64,000 bases of DNA, taken from Streptomyces sp. ISL-94. GTDB lineage: Bacteria > Actinomycetota > Actinomycetes > Streptomycetales > Streptomycetaceae. A model generated the notes under the pieces. It did not search any database. It was not told where the DNA came from and saw only the letters and a list, made by a program, of their open reading frames with translations. Below are positions 16,897 to 25,681 of this stretch, piece by piece (the stretch's first letter is position 1; each line of letters begins with the position of its first letter). Made by a program: the position numbers and the translations under genes. The stretch is from the NCBI RefSeq assembly GCF_018614075.1, contig NZ_JAGGOZ010000014.1, forward strand, positions 1 to 64,000, written 5' to 3'.

Positions 16897-18024
16897 TTGA
16901 GACCGCACGTGAACCAGCGTCAGGCCCACGTACTCGCACTCGTCCGGGAGCGGGGCAGTGTGCGCGTGGCGGAGCTGGCCCAGGAGCTCGGCATCTCCCC
17001 CGTCACCCTGCGGCGGGACATCGAGGCGATGGCCGCGCGGGGCGAGATCCAGCGGATGCACGGGGTGATCAGCCGGGTGCAGGCGGGGTCGGCTTCCCTC
17101 CTCGCCACCCGGGCCGGCGCGGCGGGCGGCGCGGCCACCACGGCTCCGGGCGGTTCGGCGGGCAGCGGCGCCGGCCAGGGGCTGGTGATCGGGATGGTGG
17201 TGCCCACGACGGAGTACTACTACGCAGAGGTCGTCCAGGGGGCCCGCGCGGTGGTGGAGGCGCGCGGTGCGCGGCTGACCGTGGGGCTGACGCGGTATCT
17301 GCCCGGTGAGGACCGGACCCAGGCGGACCGGCTGCTCTCCACGGGAGCGCACGGGCTGCTGCTGACCCCGAACTGGGAGGCGGGGGCGCCGGGGCCCGGG
17401 GAGGGTGCGTGGACGGCGGAACTGCCGGTTCCGACCGTGCTGGTGGAGCGGTGGGCGCCGCCCGGGCATCCGGCGGCGGCGCTGGACCGGGTGGCCTCCG
17501 ACCATGCGCACGGCGCGGCCCGGGCGGTGCAGCACCTGGCGGGGCTGGGGCACCAGCGGATTGCCCTGGCCAGCCGGTCCACTCCGACCTCGACGCGGCT
17601 GCGGTCCGGATACGAGGCCGCCGTGGCCGCGCTCGGTCTGGAGCCCGCGCCGCCGTGGCCGCCGTACGGGCCGGGCCCGGTCTCCGATGCGGACCTTTTC
17701 TCCCGGATGCTGGAGTACCTGTGCGACGCGGTGACGACGGGCGGGGTCACCGCCGCCCTGATCCACAGCGACACCGACGCGATCATGCTGATCCCCCGGC
17801 TCCAGGCGCGGGGGGTGCGGGTGCCCGAGGACCTGGCCGTGATCACGTACGACGACGAGGTGGCGGGGATGGCCGACGTACCGCTGTCGGCGGTGGCCCC
17901 GGCCAAGCGCGAAGTGGGCGCGCGGGCGGCGGGTCTGCTGCTGGACCGGCTGTCCGGGCTGGATCCCGAGGAGAATCCCCGGCAGCATCTGGAACTGCTC
18001 CCGCGCCTGACCATCCGCTCCTGA
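16897..18024 (+). CDS. Hybrid regulator: DeoR-type HTH with LacI-type sugar sensor
   Basis: A 375-residue transcription factor. Residues 1-60 form a DeoR winged helix (QRQAHVLALVRERGSVRVAEL, then GISPVTLRRDIEAMAARGEI). After a Gly/Ala linker, residues 95-375 are a periplasmic-binding-protein-like LacI sensor (LVIGMVVPTTEYYYAEVVQGAR ... VITYDDEVAGMADVPLSAV). This combination is known in actinobacterial sugar regulators. The TTG start at 16897 follows AGGGGGA and matches the start of the HTH. It is divergent from the GH35 gene, so galactosides or a related sugar are the likely inducers. It has no downstream gene on its strand. Confidence 0.88.
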   Translation: MRPHVNQRQAHVLALVRERGSVRVAELAQELGISPVTLRRDIEAMAARGEIQRMHGVISRVQAGSASLLATRAGAAGGAATTAPGGSAGSGAGQGLVIGMVVPTTEYYYAEVVQGARAVVEARGARLTVGLTRYLPGEDRTQADRLLSTGAHGLLLTPNWEAGAPGPGEGAWTAELPVPTVLVERWAPPGHPAAALDRVASDHAHGAARAVQHLAGLGHQRIALASRSTPTSTRLRSGYEAAVAALGLEPAPPWPPYGPGPVSDADLFSRMLEYLCDAVTTGGVTAALIHSDTDAIMLIPRLQARGVRVPEDLAVITYDDEVAGMADVPLSAVAPAKREVGARAAGLLLDRLSGLDPEENPRQHLELLPRLTIRS

Positions 18025-18048
18025 GCAGCGGCCGAAGCGCTGAGGTGA

Positions 18049-18912
18049 TCACTTCGATCGGCTCGTGCGTTCGTCCGTGCCCGTGCCGCTGCCGCCCCTA
18101 CGCCTGGCGGGCGGCGCCCGGCCCCTCGACGACCTGGCCACCAGCGACTCCAGGTGTTCCCGGCCGCGCGCGAGCCGTCCGGTCAGGTCGGCCGCGCCGG
18201 GGTACCAGCGTTTCTCGTACTCCCAGCAGAGCCAGCCGTCCCGCGGTACGGCGGCCACCGCCTCGGCCAGGGGCAGCACTCCGGCGCCGAGCCCGAGCGG
18301 GGTGAGCTCGCGCGCCGAGGCCACGTCCTTGACTTGTACGTAGCCCAGGTGCGCGGCCAGGGCACGCCACGACTCGGCCGGCTTCTCGCCGCCCAGCCAG
18401 GTGTGCAGTACGTCCCACAGCGCCCCGGCGCCGGGATGCGCGACCCGGTCCAGGACCCGGGCGGCCGCGGCCCCCGTCCGGTGGGAGTCATGGGTTTCCA
18501 GCAGGATCCGCACACCGTGCCGCTCGGCGAACGGGGCGGCGGTCCGCAGTCTGCGTACGGCGTGGGCGTCGGCGGCCGCCCCGGGCAGGTCGCCGCCGCC
18601 CGGGAAGACCCGTACGTAGGGCGCTTCCAGGTCGGCGGCGAGCCGGACCAGGGCGCGCAGTTCGGCGAGGAGCGGCTCGTCCGCTCCGGCGGCGGCCACG
18701 CGCGCGTACCCCGCGACGCCCAGGACGGTGACGCCGGCGGCGGTGAGGGCGCGCAGGCCGGCGGCCCGGTCGGCGGTCGGGCTGGCGGGGTGCAGGGGCT
18801 CCTCGGGATGGACGCGCAGTTCCAGGCCGTCGAAGCCGTGCGCGGCCGCCAGGGCGGCGCTGCGGTCGAGCGGTGTGCCGGGCAGGCCGAGGGTCGAGAA
18901 GGCGTACCTCAG
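18049..18912 (-). CDS. Sugar-phosphate isomerase/epimerase (AP endonuclease-2-like TIM barrel)
   Basis: A 287-residue TIM-barrel protein of the xylose-isomerase-like superfamily with metal-binding elements ILLETHDSH (about 140-148), LWDVLHTW (about 173-180), YVQVKD (about 200-205) and a C-terminal CWEYEKRW. The N-terminus RYAFSTLGLPG is the usual one for the family, and the only codon in the right place is CTG at 18912. That codon overlaps the stop of the lacI-type gene (CTGA) and has AGGGAG seven bases upstream, so a rare CTG start or strict translational coupling is implied. The last 25 residues are basic and unconserved. It presumably isomerises the sugar or polyol product handled by the divergent operon. 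Confidence 0.82.
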   Translation of the reverse strand: MRYAFSTLGLPGTPLDRSAALAAAHGFDGLELRVHPEEPLHPASPTADRAAGLRALTAAGVTVLGVAGYARVAAAGADEPLLAELRALVRLAADLEAPYVRVFPGGGDLPGAAADAHAVRRLRTAAPFAERHGVRILLETHDSHRTGAAAARVLDRVAHPGAGALWDVLHTWLGGEKPAESWRALAAHLGYVQVKDVASARELTPLGLGAGVLPLAEAVAAVPRDGWLCWEYEKRWYPGAADLTGRLARGREHLESLVARSSRGRAPPARRRGGSGTGTDERTSRSK

Positions 18913-19985
18913 CGTGCGCTCCCTTCGGTTGGGGGCGGGGCCGTCGAGGCGCGCACCATCAGCTCGGTGGGCAGGGTGGTGATGCCGCCCGGGGGGAGCG
19001 GCCGGCGGCCGGTGACGAGTTGGGCGGCGAGTGCGCCCGCCTCGCGCAGCGGTACCCGGACGGTGGTCAGGGCCGGGGCGGTGTCCGCGCAGAACGGCAG
19101 GTCGTCGAAGCCGGCCACGGAGACGTCCTCGGGGATCCGTATCCCCGCCTCGCGCAGGGCCGCGGCGACCCCGGTGGCGACGGTGTCGTTGGCCGCGGCG
19201 ATCGCGGTGAAGGGCGCTCCACGGCGCAGCAGTTCGCGGGTGGCGTCGTAGCCCGCGGAGCGCTCGAAGCCGGCGTGCACGGTGAGGTCGGCGCAGGCCT
19301 CGGGGAGGCCGGGGTCGTGCCGCAGCAGGGCGGCCCGGTGTCCGGCGAGGCGCTCGCGGGTGGTGCTCAGCCCGGGCGGGCCGGCGACGTAGGCGATGCG
19401 CCGGTGGCCGAGGGCCAGCAGGTGCTCGGCGAGCCGGAAGGCGCCGCCGTGGTCGTCGAACATCACGGTGGCAACGGGCAGTTCGGCGGGGACGGGCAGA
19501 GGAGGCCGCCCGCAGAGGACGACGGGCACGCCGGTGGCGGCCATCCGGGCGACGCGGGCGGCGAGCGCGGTGGTGTGCTCTTGGTTCTCGGCGGCGCCGC
19601 CGGTGAGGACGACTCCCCCGGCCCGCTGGCCCTCCAGCAGGGCGAGGTAGGCCAGTTCCGCCGCGGGCTGCCCTTCGGTGTTGCAGACGACGGCGAGGCG
19701 GCGCCCGTCGCCCTGGCCGCTGGGCGCGAGGGCGCTCTGCAGGGAGCCGGCGAGGATCCCGAAGAAGCTGTCCGCGACGTCGTGGACGAGGACGCCGACG
19801 AGGTCGGAGGTGGCGGCCGCGAGCGCGCGGGCGGGGCCGTTGGCGATGTAGCCGAGCTCCTCGACGGCCTGCTCCACTCGGGTGCGGGTACCGCCGGCCA
19901 CCGGATATCCGCCGTTGAGCACGCGCGAGACCGTGGCGGGCGACACACCCGCGTGCGCCGCGACCTCGGCGAGAGTCACCGCCAT
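18909..19985 (-). CDS. LacI-family transcriptional regulator
   Basis: A 358-residue repressor with an N-terminal LacI helix-turn-helix (VTLAEVAAHAGVSPATVSRVLNGG, residues 3-26, followed by the hinge helix) and a two-lobed periplasmic-binding-protein sensor domain to residue 345. ATG 19985 is chosen because it follows AAGGAGGGG and starts directly at the HTH; the frame could extend to 20045. The gene overlaps the isomerase gene by four bases. It faces the oxidoreductase operon across two identical GAAAGCGCTTTC operators, so it most likely represses both directions until the sugar or polyol ligand is present. Confidence 0.92.
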   Translation of the reverse strand: MAVTLAEVAAHAGVSPATVSRVLNGGYPVAGGTRTRVEQAVEELGYIANGPARALAAATSDLVGVLVHDVADSFFGILAGSLQSALAPSGQGDGRRLAVVCNTEGQPAAELAYLALLEGQRAGGVVLTGGAAENQEHTTALAARVARMAATGVPVVLCGRPPLPVPAELPVATVMFDDHGGAFRLAEHLLALGHRRIAYVAGPPGLSTTRERLAGHRAALLRHDPGLPEACADLTVHAGFERSAGYDATRELLRRGAPFTAIAAANDTVATGVAAALREAGIRIPEDVSVAGFDDLPFCADTAPALTTVRVPLREAGALAAQLVTGRRPLPPGGITTLPTELMVRASTAPPPTEGSAR

Positions 19986-20058
19986 GATGCACCCCTCCTT
20001 CTTCTGATCCCGGGTCATCGTCTCATCCGGTGTCGAGACCTCCATAGTGCCGGAGAAG

Positions 20059-20138
20059 GAAAGCGCTTTCTATCACCCGTTCGGGTCTTGCACAGCAGTT
20101 GTCCCCGACCCTAGCCTGAGCGAAATGAAAGCGCTTTC
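20059..20138. promoter_or_regulatory. Two identical LacI-type operators
   Basis: The 12-bp palindrome GAAAGCGCTTTC occurs at 20059-20070 and 20127-20138, each followed by TATC, with centres 68 bp apart. The central CG with A/T-rich flanks is the standard LacI-family operator. Both lie between the divergent lacI-type gene and the oxidoreductase operon, permitting repression of both and possibly looping. Confidence 0.85.
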
Positions 20139-20187
20139 TATCGACGGTGGCTGAGAAGGCGCCACCGAAACGGAGGAGGGGGACACC

Positions 20188-21339
20188 ATGGAGCGCAGGA
20201 CGATCAAGATCGCCATGAACGGCGTGACGGGGCGCATGGGGTACCGGCAGCATCTGGTCCGGTCCGTGCTCGCCCTGCGCGAGCACGGCGGGCTGGACCT
20301 GGGCGACGGCACGGTGCTGTGGCCGGAGCCGGTGCTCGTGGGGCGCCGGGAGCCGGCCCTGCGGGCCATCGCGGAACGGCACGGGCTGGAGCACGTGAGC
20401 ACCGACCTGGAGGCGGTGCTGGCGGATCCCGAGGTCGGGATCTACTTCGACGCCCAGGTCACCGGCGTCCGCGAGGCGGCGGTCCGGCAGGCCATAGCGG
20501 CGGGCAAGCACGTCTACTGCGAGAAGCCGACCGCCCTGACCTTCGAGTCCTCGCTGGATCTGGCGCGTCTGGCCGCGGCAGCGGGGATCAAGCACGGAGT
20601 GGTCCAGGACAAGCTGTTCCTTCCGGGACTGCTGAAGCTGAAGCGGCTGATCGACGGCGGCTTCTTCGGCGAGATCCTGTCCGTGCGCGGCGAGTTCGGC
20701 TACTGGGTCTTCGAGGGCGACTGGCAGCCCGCCCAGCGGCCCTCGTGGAACTACCGCGCGCAGGACGGCGGAGGCATCGTCGCCGACATGTTCCCGCACT
20801 GGGAGTACCTGCTCCACGAGCTGTTCGGCCGGGTCCGCACGGTGCAGGCCCTGACGCACACGCACATCGGCCGCCGGTGGGACGAGGAGGGCAAGCCGTA
20901 CGAGGCGACGGCCGATGACGCCGCGTACGGGATATTCGAGCTGGAGGGCGGCGCTGTCGCGCAGATCAACTCCTCCTGGGCGGTGCGGGTCCACCGCGAC
21001 GAGCTGGTGGAGTTCCAGGTGGACGGCACGCACGGGTCGGCTGTCGCCGGACTGCGCGGCTGCCGCGTCCAGCACCGCGGGGCGACGCCGAAGCCGGTGT
21101 GGAATCCGGATCTGCCGCAGACCGAGGCCTTCCGCTCGCAGTGGCAGGAGGTGCCCGACAACGACCCGGCCGACAATGGCTTCAAGGCCCAATGGGAGCT
21201 CTTCCTACGGCATGTCGTGCTCGACGAACCGTGGCGGTGGGACCTGCTCGCCGGGGCGCGGGGGGTGCAGCTCGCCGATCTCGGGCTGCGCTCCTCGGCC
21301 GAGGGCCGGCGCCTGCCGGTGCCGGAGGTGGCCCTGTGA
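20188..21339 (+). CDS. Gfo/Idh/MocA-family oxidoreductase
   Basis: A 383-residue NAD(P)-dependent dehydrogenase of the Gfo/Idh/MocA family, which includes inositol and glucose-fructose oxidoreductases. The N-terminal Rossmann domain begins TIKIAMNGVTGRMGYRQHLVRS (an unusual GVTGRMG version of the nucleotide loop). The conserved lysine of the EKP motif is in KHVYCEKPTALT (about residues 105-116). The C-terminal alpha/beta domain contains GGGIVADMFPHWEYLLHELF, with the catalytic region around residues 190-210. First gene of a three-gene operon; its stop overlaps the GTG of the DUF993 gene. It probably oxidises a cyclic polyol or sugar, with the two isomerases acting before or after it. Confidence 0.9.
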   Translation: MERRTIKIAMNGVTGRMGYRQHLVRSVLALREHGGLDLGDGTVLWPEPVLVGRREPALRAIAERHGLEHVSTDLEAVLADPEVGIYFDAQVTGVREAAVRQAIAAGKHVYCEKPTALTFESSLDLARLAAAAGIKHGVVQDKLFLPGLLKLKRLIDGGFFGEILSVRGEFGYWVFEGDWQPAQRPSWNYRAQDGGGIVADMFPHWEYLLHELFGRVRTVQALTHTHIGRRWDEEGKPYEATADDAAYGIFELEGGAVAQINSSWAVRVHRDELVEFQVDGTHGSAVAGLRGCRVQHRGATPKPVWNPDLPQTEAFRSQWQEVPDNDPADNGFKAQWELFLRHVVLDEPWRWDLLAGARGVQLADLGLRSSAEGRRLPVPEVAL

Positions 21340-22493
21340 GCATCCGGCTCCCCTCGGCGGATGGCGGATCTCGCCCGTACCGGCCGAACACGGCACCGCT
21401 CCCACCCCTCACGTGCGGCCCTGCCCGTAGCCGCACCTTCTACTCGGCGGCGCACGTGGTCGCCGATGCGGCGGTCTCGTCGAAGGCGGGCCCCGCGGTC
21501 GACTGGGACGCGACGCTGGCTTTCCGCCGCCGGCTGTGGGCGCAGGGCCTCGGGGTCGCCGAGGCCATGGACACGGCACAGCGCGGGATGGGCCTGGACT
21601 GGCGCGCCGCCGCGGAGCTGATCCGGCGTTCGGCGGCCGAGGCCCGGGCGGTGGGCGGCCGGATCGTCTGCGGTGCGGGCACCGACCAGCTCGCTTCCGA
21701 CGGGGCTCCGCACTCGCTCGCCGCGATCACCGCCGCCTACGAGGAACAGCTCGCGCACATCGAGGCCTGCGGTTCGGGGGCCGTCCTGATGGCCTCGCGG
21801 GCCCTGGCCGCCGCGGCCGACGGGCCCGAGGACTATCTGGAGGTGTACGGCGGACTGCTCCGGCAGAGCGCGCGGCCGGTCGTACTGCACTGGCTCGGGC
21901 CGATGTTCGACCCGGCGCTGGCCGGCTACTGGGGCCACCACGACCTGGACGCGGCCACGGAGGTCTTCCTGAAGGTCGTCGCCGACTGCCCGGAGAAGGT
22001 GGACGGGATCAAGGTCTCGCTGCTGGACGCGGAGCGCGAGGTGGACATCCGCAGGCGGCTTCCCGCGGGCGTGCGCTGCTACACGGGCGACGACTACCAC
22101 TACCCGGAACTGATCGCCGGGGACGGGGAGCTGTACAGCGACGCACTGCTCGGCATCTTCGACCCGATCGCCCCGCTCGCGGCCCGGGCCGCGCTCACCC
22201 TCGACCGGGACGACCTCGCGGGATTCCGCGAGCTGCTGGATCCCACGGTCCCCCTGTCGAGACATCTCTTCGCCCCTCCGACCCGCTTCTACAAGACCGG
22301 GGTGGTGCTGCTGGCCTGGCTGGCCGGATATCAGGAGCACTTCACGATGGTCGGCGGGCTGGAGTCGGCGCGGCCGCCCGCGCACCTGGCGACCGCGTAC
22401 GAACTGGCCGACCGGCTGGGGTTGTTCCCCGATCCGGAGCGTGCCGAGGACCGGATGCGCGGGCTGCTCGCTCTGCACGGCGTGGCGTCATGA
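21336..22493 (+). CDS. DUF993 family protein (dihydrodipicolinate-synthase-like barrel)
   Basis: A 385-residue protein of the DUF993 family, distantly related to class I aldolases of the dihydrodipicolinate synthase group. Visible blocks include IVCGAGTDQLA, VVLHWLGPMFDPALAGYWG, VDGIKVSLLDAERE (a lysine in KVS is the candidate Schiff-base residue) and CYTGDDYHYPELI. The GTG at 21336 overlaps the preceding stop (GTGA), and the stop overlaps the next start (ATGA), so the three enzymes are translationally coupled. The family's reaction is not established. The operon context suggests cleavage of a keto-acid or keto-sugar intermediate made by the dehydrogenase. Confidence 0.85.
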   Translation: MSIRLPSADGGSRPYRPNTAPLPPLTCGPARSRTFYSAAHVVADAAVSSKAGPAVDWDATLAFRRRLWAQGLGVAEAMDTAQRGMGLDWRAAAELIRRSAAEARAVGGRIVCGAGTDQLASDGAPHSLAAITAAYEEQLAHIEACGSGAVLMASRALAAAADGPEDYLEVYGGLLRQSARPVVLHWLGPMFDPALAGYWGHHDLDAATEVFLKVVADCPEKVDGIKVSLLDAEREVDIRRRLPAGVRCYTGDDYHYPELIAGDGELYSDALLGIFDPIAPLAARAALTLDRDDLAGFRELLDPTVPLSRHLFAPPTRFYKTGVVLLAWLAGYQEHFTMVGGLESARPPAHLATAYELADRLGLFPDPERAEDRMRGLLALHGVAS

Positions 22494-23335
22494 GCCCGGC
22501 GCCGGCGCAGGCGCCGCCGCGGTTCAGCCTGAACCAGGAGACCATCCGCCAGTGGTCGCTGCCCGAGCTGGTCGCCGGGTGTACGGCGGCCGGCGTCGGC
22601 GCCGTCGGGCTCTGGCGCGATCCGGTCCGCGCCTTCGGGGTGCGGGAAGCCGCGAAGCTCGTCGCGGGGGCCGGGCTGCGCGTCAGCTCGCTCTGCCGCG
22701 GCGGCTTCTTCACCGCCGCCGACCCGGTGGGCCGGGCGGCGGCGCTGGACGACAACCGCCGGGCCGTGGAGGAGGCGGCCGAGCTGGGCGCCGACACGCT
22801 GGTCCTGGTCTCGGGCGGGCTGCCCGGGGGCGATCGGGACCTGGTGACGGCCCGGTCGCGGATCGCCGAGATCCTGGGCGAGCTGGCTCCGTGGGCTGCC
22901 GCGCACGGGGTTCGGCTGGGCATCGAACCGCTGCATCCGATGTACGCCTCGGACCGCTGTGTGGTGTCCACCCTCGGCCAGGCCCTGGACCTCGCCGAGC
23001 AGTTCCCGGCGGAGCAGGTGGGGGTGGTGGCCGACTCGTACCACCTGTGGTGGGACGAGCGGCTGCCCGCCGACCTGCTCCGCGCCGGCGAGGGCGGGCG
23101 CATCGCGTCCGTCCAGGTCGCCGACTGGGTCACTCCGCTCCCCGAAGGCGTCCTGCTGGGGCGCGGGCAGCTGGGCGACGGCTCCATCGACCTGCGGGGC
23201 TTCCGGAAGCTGGCCGACGCGGCCGGCTACCGGGGCCTGGTGGAGGTGGAGATATTTCATCCCGGGCTGTGGGCCCGGGACGGCTCGGAGGTGCTGCGGG
23301 AGGTGATCGACCGGTACCACGAGCACGTCGAGTGA
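22490..23335 (+). CDS. Sugar-phosphate isomerase/epimerase, second copy
   Basis: A 281-residue TIM-barrel protein of the xylose-isomerase-like family. Metal ligands are suggested by RLGIEPLHPMY (about residues 143-153), VGVVADSYHLWWD (about 178-190), ASVQVADW (about 205-212) and LVEVEIFHP (about 250-258). It is distinct from the paralogue on the other side of the LacI gene, sharing only the fold. Last gene of the Gfo/Idh-DUF993-isomerase operon, with its ATG overlapping the DUF993 stop. Two isomerases, one dehydrogenase and one aldolase-like protein resemble inositol or rare-sugar catabolism, but no transporter or kinase is present here. Confidence 0.88.
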   Translation: MSPAPAQAPPRFSLNQETIRQWSLPELVAGCTAAGVGAVGLWRDPVRAFGVREAAKLVAGAGLRVSSLCRGGFFTAADPVGRAAALDDNRRAVEEAAELGADTLVLVSGGLPGGDRDLVTARSRIAEILGELAPWAAAHGVRLGIEPLHPMYASDRCVVSTLGQALDLAEQFPAEQVGVVADSYHLWWDERLPADLLRAGEGGRIASVQVADWVTPLPEGVLLGRGQLGDGSIDLRGFRKLADAAGYRGLVEVEIFHPGLWARDGSEVLREVIDRYHEHVE

Positions 23336-23442
23336 GTACGCGCCGGCGGGCGGCGCCCGGAACAGCTCGGGTCAGCCTGGGTCGGAGTGCGCCGGGCGGG
23401 TCGGTGGAAGTGGGGTTCGAACAGTGACATAACGTGCCCCGC

Positions 23443-25065
23443 ATGGATCAGGAGCACATAGCCGGGGACGGCGAAGGCGCAGGCAGGCGGCGGTTCCTCG
23501 CGATCGCGACGGGCGCGGCCACGGCGGCCGGGCTGGGGGCGGTGGCCGGCTGCGCCAAGGGCGAGGGCGGGGCCGACGGACAGGGTGGGGAACAGCAGGC
23601 CGGCGGGTCCCCGGCACCAAGCGGGAAGCCGTCGGGTGGGGGGCCGGGCGGTTTCGACGTCAAAGCCGAGAACGCCCGGCCGGGGAACGCCGACTGGCCA
23701 GTGACCAAGCCCGGTCCGGCCCGGGCCATCGAGGGCTTCGCGGACCGGGTCAGCGTCCTGCCCGGCGAGTCCTTCGGGCTGCACGTGTCCACCACGGCGC
23801 CCCGGTTCACCGTCTCCGCCTACCGGATGGGCTGGTACGGCGGGGCCCGGGCCCGCCTGGTGTGGCGTTCCGAGGCCCTGCCCGGGGCGCGGCAGCCCGA
23901 GCACACGGTGGATCCCGGCACCCGTATGGTCCGCACCCGGTGGTCCCGTACGACCACGGTCGACACCAAGGACTGGCCCGAGGGCTGCTACCTGCTCCGA
24001 CTGGACGCGCAGGGCGGCGAGGGCCGGCGGTTCGTGCCGGTCACCGTACGGTCGGCGTCCACCGCCGGACGTACCGTCGTGGTCAACGCGGTCGCGACCT
24101 GGCAGGCCTACAACCGCTGGGGCGGCTACGGGAGTTACGACGGCCCAGGCGGCGGCTACGCCTCGCGCTCGCTCGCCGTGACCTTCGACCGGCCGTACGA
24201 GTACGACGACGGCGCCGGCCTGTTCCTCGTGTACGAGGCCCCGCTGATCGCGCTCGCCGAGCGGCTCGGCATACCCCTGGCGTACACGACGACCACCGAT
24301 GTGGCGCGCGAGAAGCGGCTGCTGGAGGGGGCCGCGGCGGTGCTCTCGCTCGGCCACGACGAGTACTGGTCGCCGGAGCAGCGGGCGCACTTCACGGCTG
24401 CCCGCGACGCGGGTACCAACATCGCGATCCTCGGCGCGAACTGCTGCTTCCGCCGGATCCGGCTGGAGCCCTCCGACCTCGGACCGGACCGTACGGTGGT
24501 CTGCTACAAGTCGTCCTACGACCAGGATCCCGGCTTCAAGCGGGGCCATCCGGCGACCGTGGACTTCCGCTCGGCGCCTGGCGCGGACCCGGAGAACTCG
24601 CTGCTCGGCGTCATCTACGACGGCTACCCGGTGGACGCCCCGTACGTGGTGACCCACCCCGGCCACTGGCTCTTCGAGGGCACCGGCGCGAAGGCGGGCG
24701 ACCGCTTCGAGCACCTGGTGGGCGTGGAGTACGACAAGGTCGACACCGGCTTTTCGACGCCCCGGCCGATCGAGATACTGGCCCACTCCCCCGTGGTGTG
24801 CGAGGGCCGCCCCAGCCACCAGGACACGGCGTACTACACGGTGCCGAGCGGGGCGGGGGTGTTCGCGACCGGCACGATGCGGTGGGTGGAGGCCCTGGAC
24901 GCGACGGGCGACGGCCGCAACGGCACGAACCACGGCCTGGACGCGCGGTCCGGTGCGCTGACCACCCGGGTGACGGAGAACCTGCTGCGGGTGTTCTCGG
25001 CGGGCCCGGCCGGACGCACGCACCCGGCGCAGGACAACGTCAAGGCGGTGTACGGGGGGTCGTGA
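23443..25065 (+). CDS. Exported protein with N,N-dimethylformamidase beta-subunit-like domain
   Basis: A 540-residue protein. The N-terminus carries an arginine-rich export signal (GRRRFLAIATGAATAAG) ending in a lipobox-like GAVAGC, so a Tat-exported lipoprotein is likely. A Gly/Ser/Pro linker follows, then from residue 75 the large domain of the N,N-dimethylformamidase large-subunit family. Conserved-looking blocks are YRMGWYGG, VNAVATWQAYNRWGGY, LSLGHDEYWS and HPGHWLFEGTG. Extracytoplasmic proteins with this domain are common in Streptomyces; no amidase activity can be claimed. ATG 23443 fits the signal peptide. It is monocistronic. Confidence 0.83.
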   Translation: MDQEHIAGDGEGAGRRRFLAIATGAATAAGLGAVAGCAKGEGGADGQGGEQQAGGSPAPSGKPSGGGPGGFDVKAENARPGNADWPVTKPGPARAIEGFADRVSVLPGESFGLHVSTTAPRFTVSAYRMGWYGGARARLVWRSEALPGARQPEHTVDPGTRMVRTRWSRTTTVDTKDWPEGCYLLRLDAQGGEGRRFVPVTVRSASTAGRTVVVNAVATWQAYNRWGGYGSYDGPGGGYASRSLAVTFDRPYEYDDGAGLFLVYEAPLIALAERLGIPLAYTTTTDVAREKRLLEGAAAVLSLGHDEYWSPEQRAHFTAARDAGTNIAILGANCCFRRIRLEPSDLGPDRTVVCYKSSYDQDPGFKRGHPATVDFRSAPGADPENSLLGVIYDGYPVDAPYVVTHPGHWLFEGTGAKAGDRFEHLVGVEYDKVDTGFSTPRPIEILAHSPVVCEGRPSHQDTAYYTVPSGAGVFATGTMRWVEALDATGDGRNGTNHGLDARSGALTTRVTENLLRVFSAGPAGRTHPAQDNVKAVYGGS

Positions 25066-25206
25066 GGGACGGATCGCGGTCGACCGGACAACGGTGGACT
25101 TCACCCGGAAGGCGTGTTTAGGATCGTGATCACGGCATCGCGTGTCGGTCACCGGCTGGGTGAGGCATGGAGGTGTCCGTGACATGCCTTTCGGAGGCAT
25201 TCGCCC

Positions 25207-25605
25207 ATGTCAGCAGAACTGAACCACACGATCATCCACTCCCGTGACAACCGGGAGTCCGCCGCATTCCTGGCGCACATCCTCGACCTCGAGGTCGGGA
25301 GCGAATGGGGCCCCTTCGTCCCCGTGGAACTGAGCAACGGCGTCACCCTGGACTTCGCGACCGCCCCGGCCGAGTCCATCGCCGTGCAGCACTACGCGTT
25401 CCTCATCTCCGAGGCGGAGTTCGACGCGGCGTTCGAGAAGATCCGGGCGGCGGGGATCACGTACTGGGCCGATCCGCACCAGCGGCACCCGGGCGAGATC
25501 AACCACAACGACGGAGGCCGCGGAGTCTACTTCCCGGACCCCTCCGGGCACGGGATGGAGATCATCACCCGCCCGTACGGGTACCAGGAGGACGGGACCG
25601 CGTAG
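25207..25605 (+). CDS. VOC-family (glyoxalase/dioxygenase-like) protein
   Basis: A 132-residue cytoplasmic protein with the paired beta-alpha-beta-beta-beta units of the vicinal-oxygen-chelate superfamily. Visible elements are LNHTIIHSRDNRESAAFLAHIL with a His metal ligand near residue 5, QHYAFLIS with a second near 60, and GRGVYFPDPSGHGMEIITRPY with the Glu ligand near 119. These give the His-His-Glu pattern. The family covers glyoxalases, extradiol dioxygenases and resistance proteins, and the reaction here is not readable. It is preceded by GGAGG-type sites and ends at a very strong bidirectional hairpin. Confidence 0.9.
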   Translation: MSAELNHTIIHSRDNRESAAFLAHILDLEVGSEWGPFVPVELSNGVTLDFATAPAESIAVQHYAFLISEAEFDAAFEKIRAAGITYWADPHQRHPGEINHNDGGRGVYFPDPSGHGMEIITRPYGYQEDGTA

Positions 25606-25607
25606 GC

Positions 25608-25647
25608 CCGCCCGCTCGGGCCGGCCGGTGCCGGCCCGAGCGGGCGG
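25608..25647. terminator. 18-bp bidirectional terminator hairpin
   Basis: A perfect 18-bp inverted repeat (25608-25625 and 25630-25647) around the loop CGGT lies between the convergent VOC gene and ABC ATPase gene. It starts three bases after the VOC stop codon. Confidence 0.85.
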
Positions 25648-25681
25648 TCGCGAGTACCTCGCGGACGCAGGGCGATGGGCG

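Noticed and set aside
23257..25200. Long minus-strand frame opposite the dimethylformamidase-like gene
   Set aside because: Arg/Val/His-rich without motifs; the plus strand has an export signal and a conserved domain.
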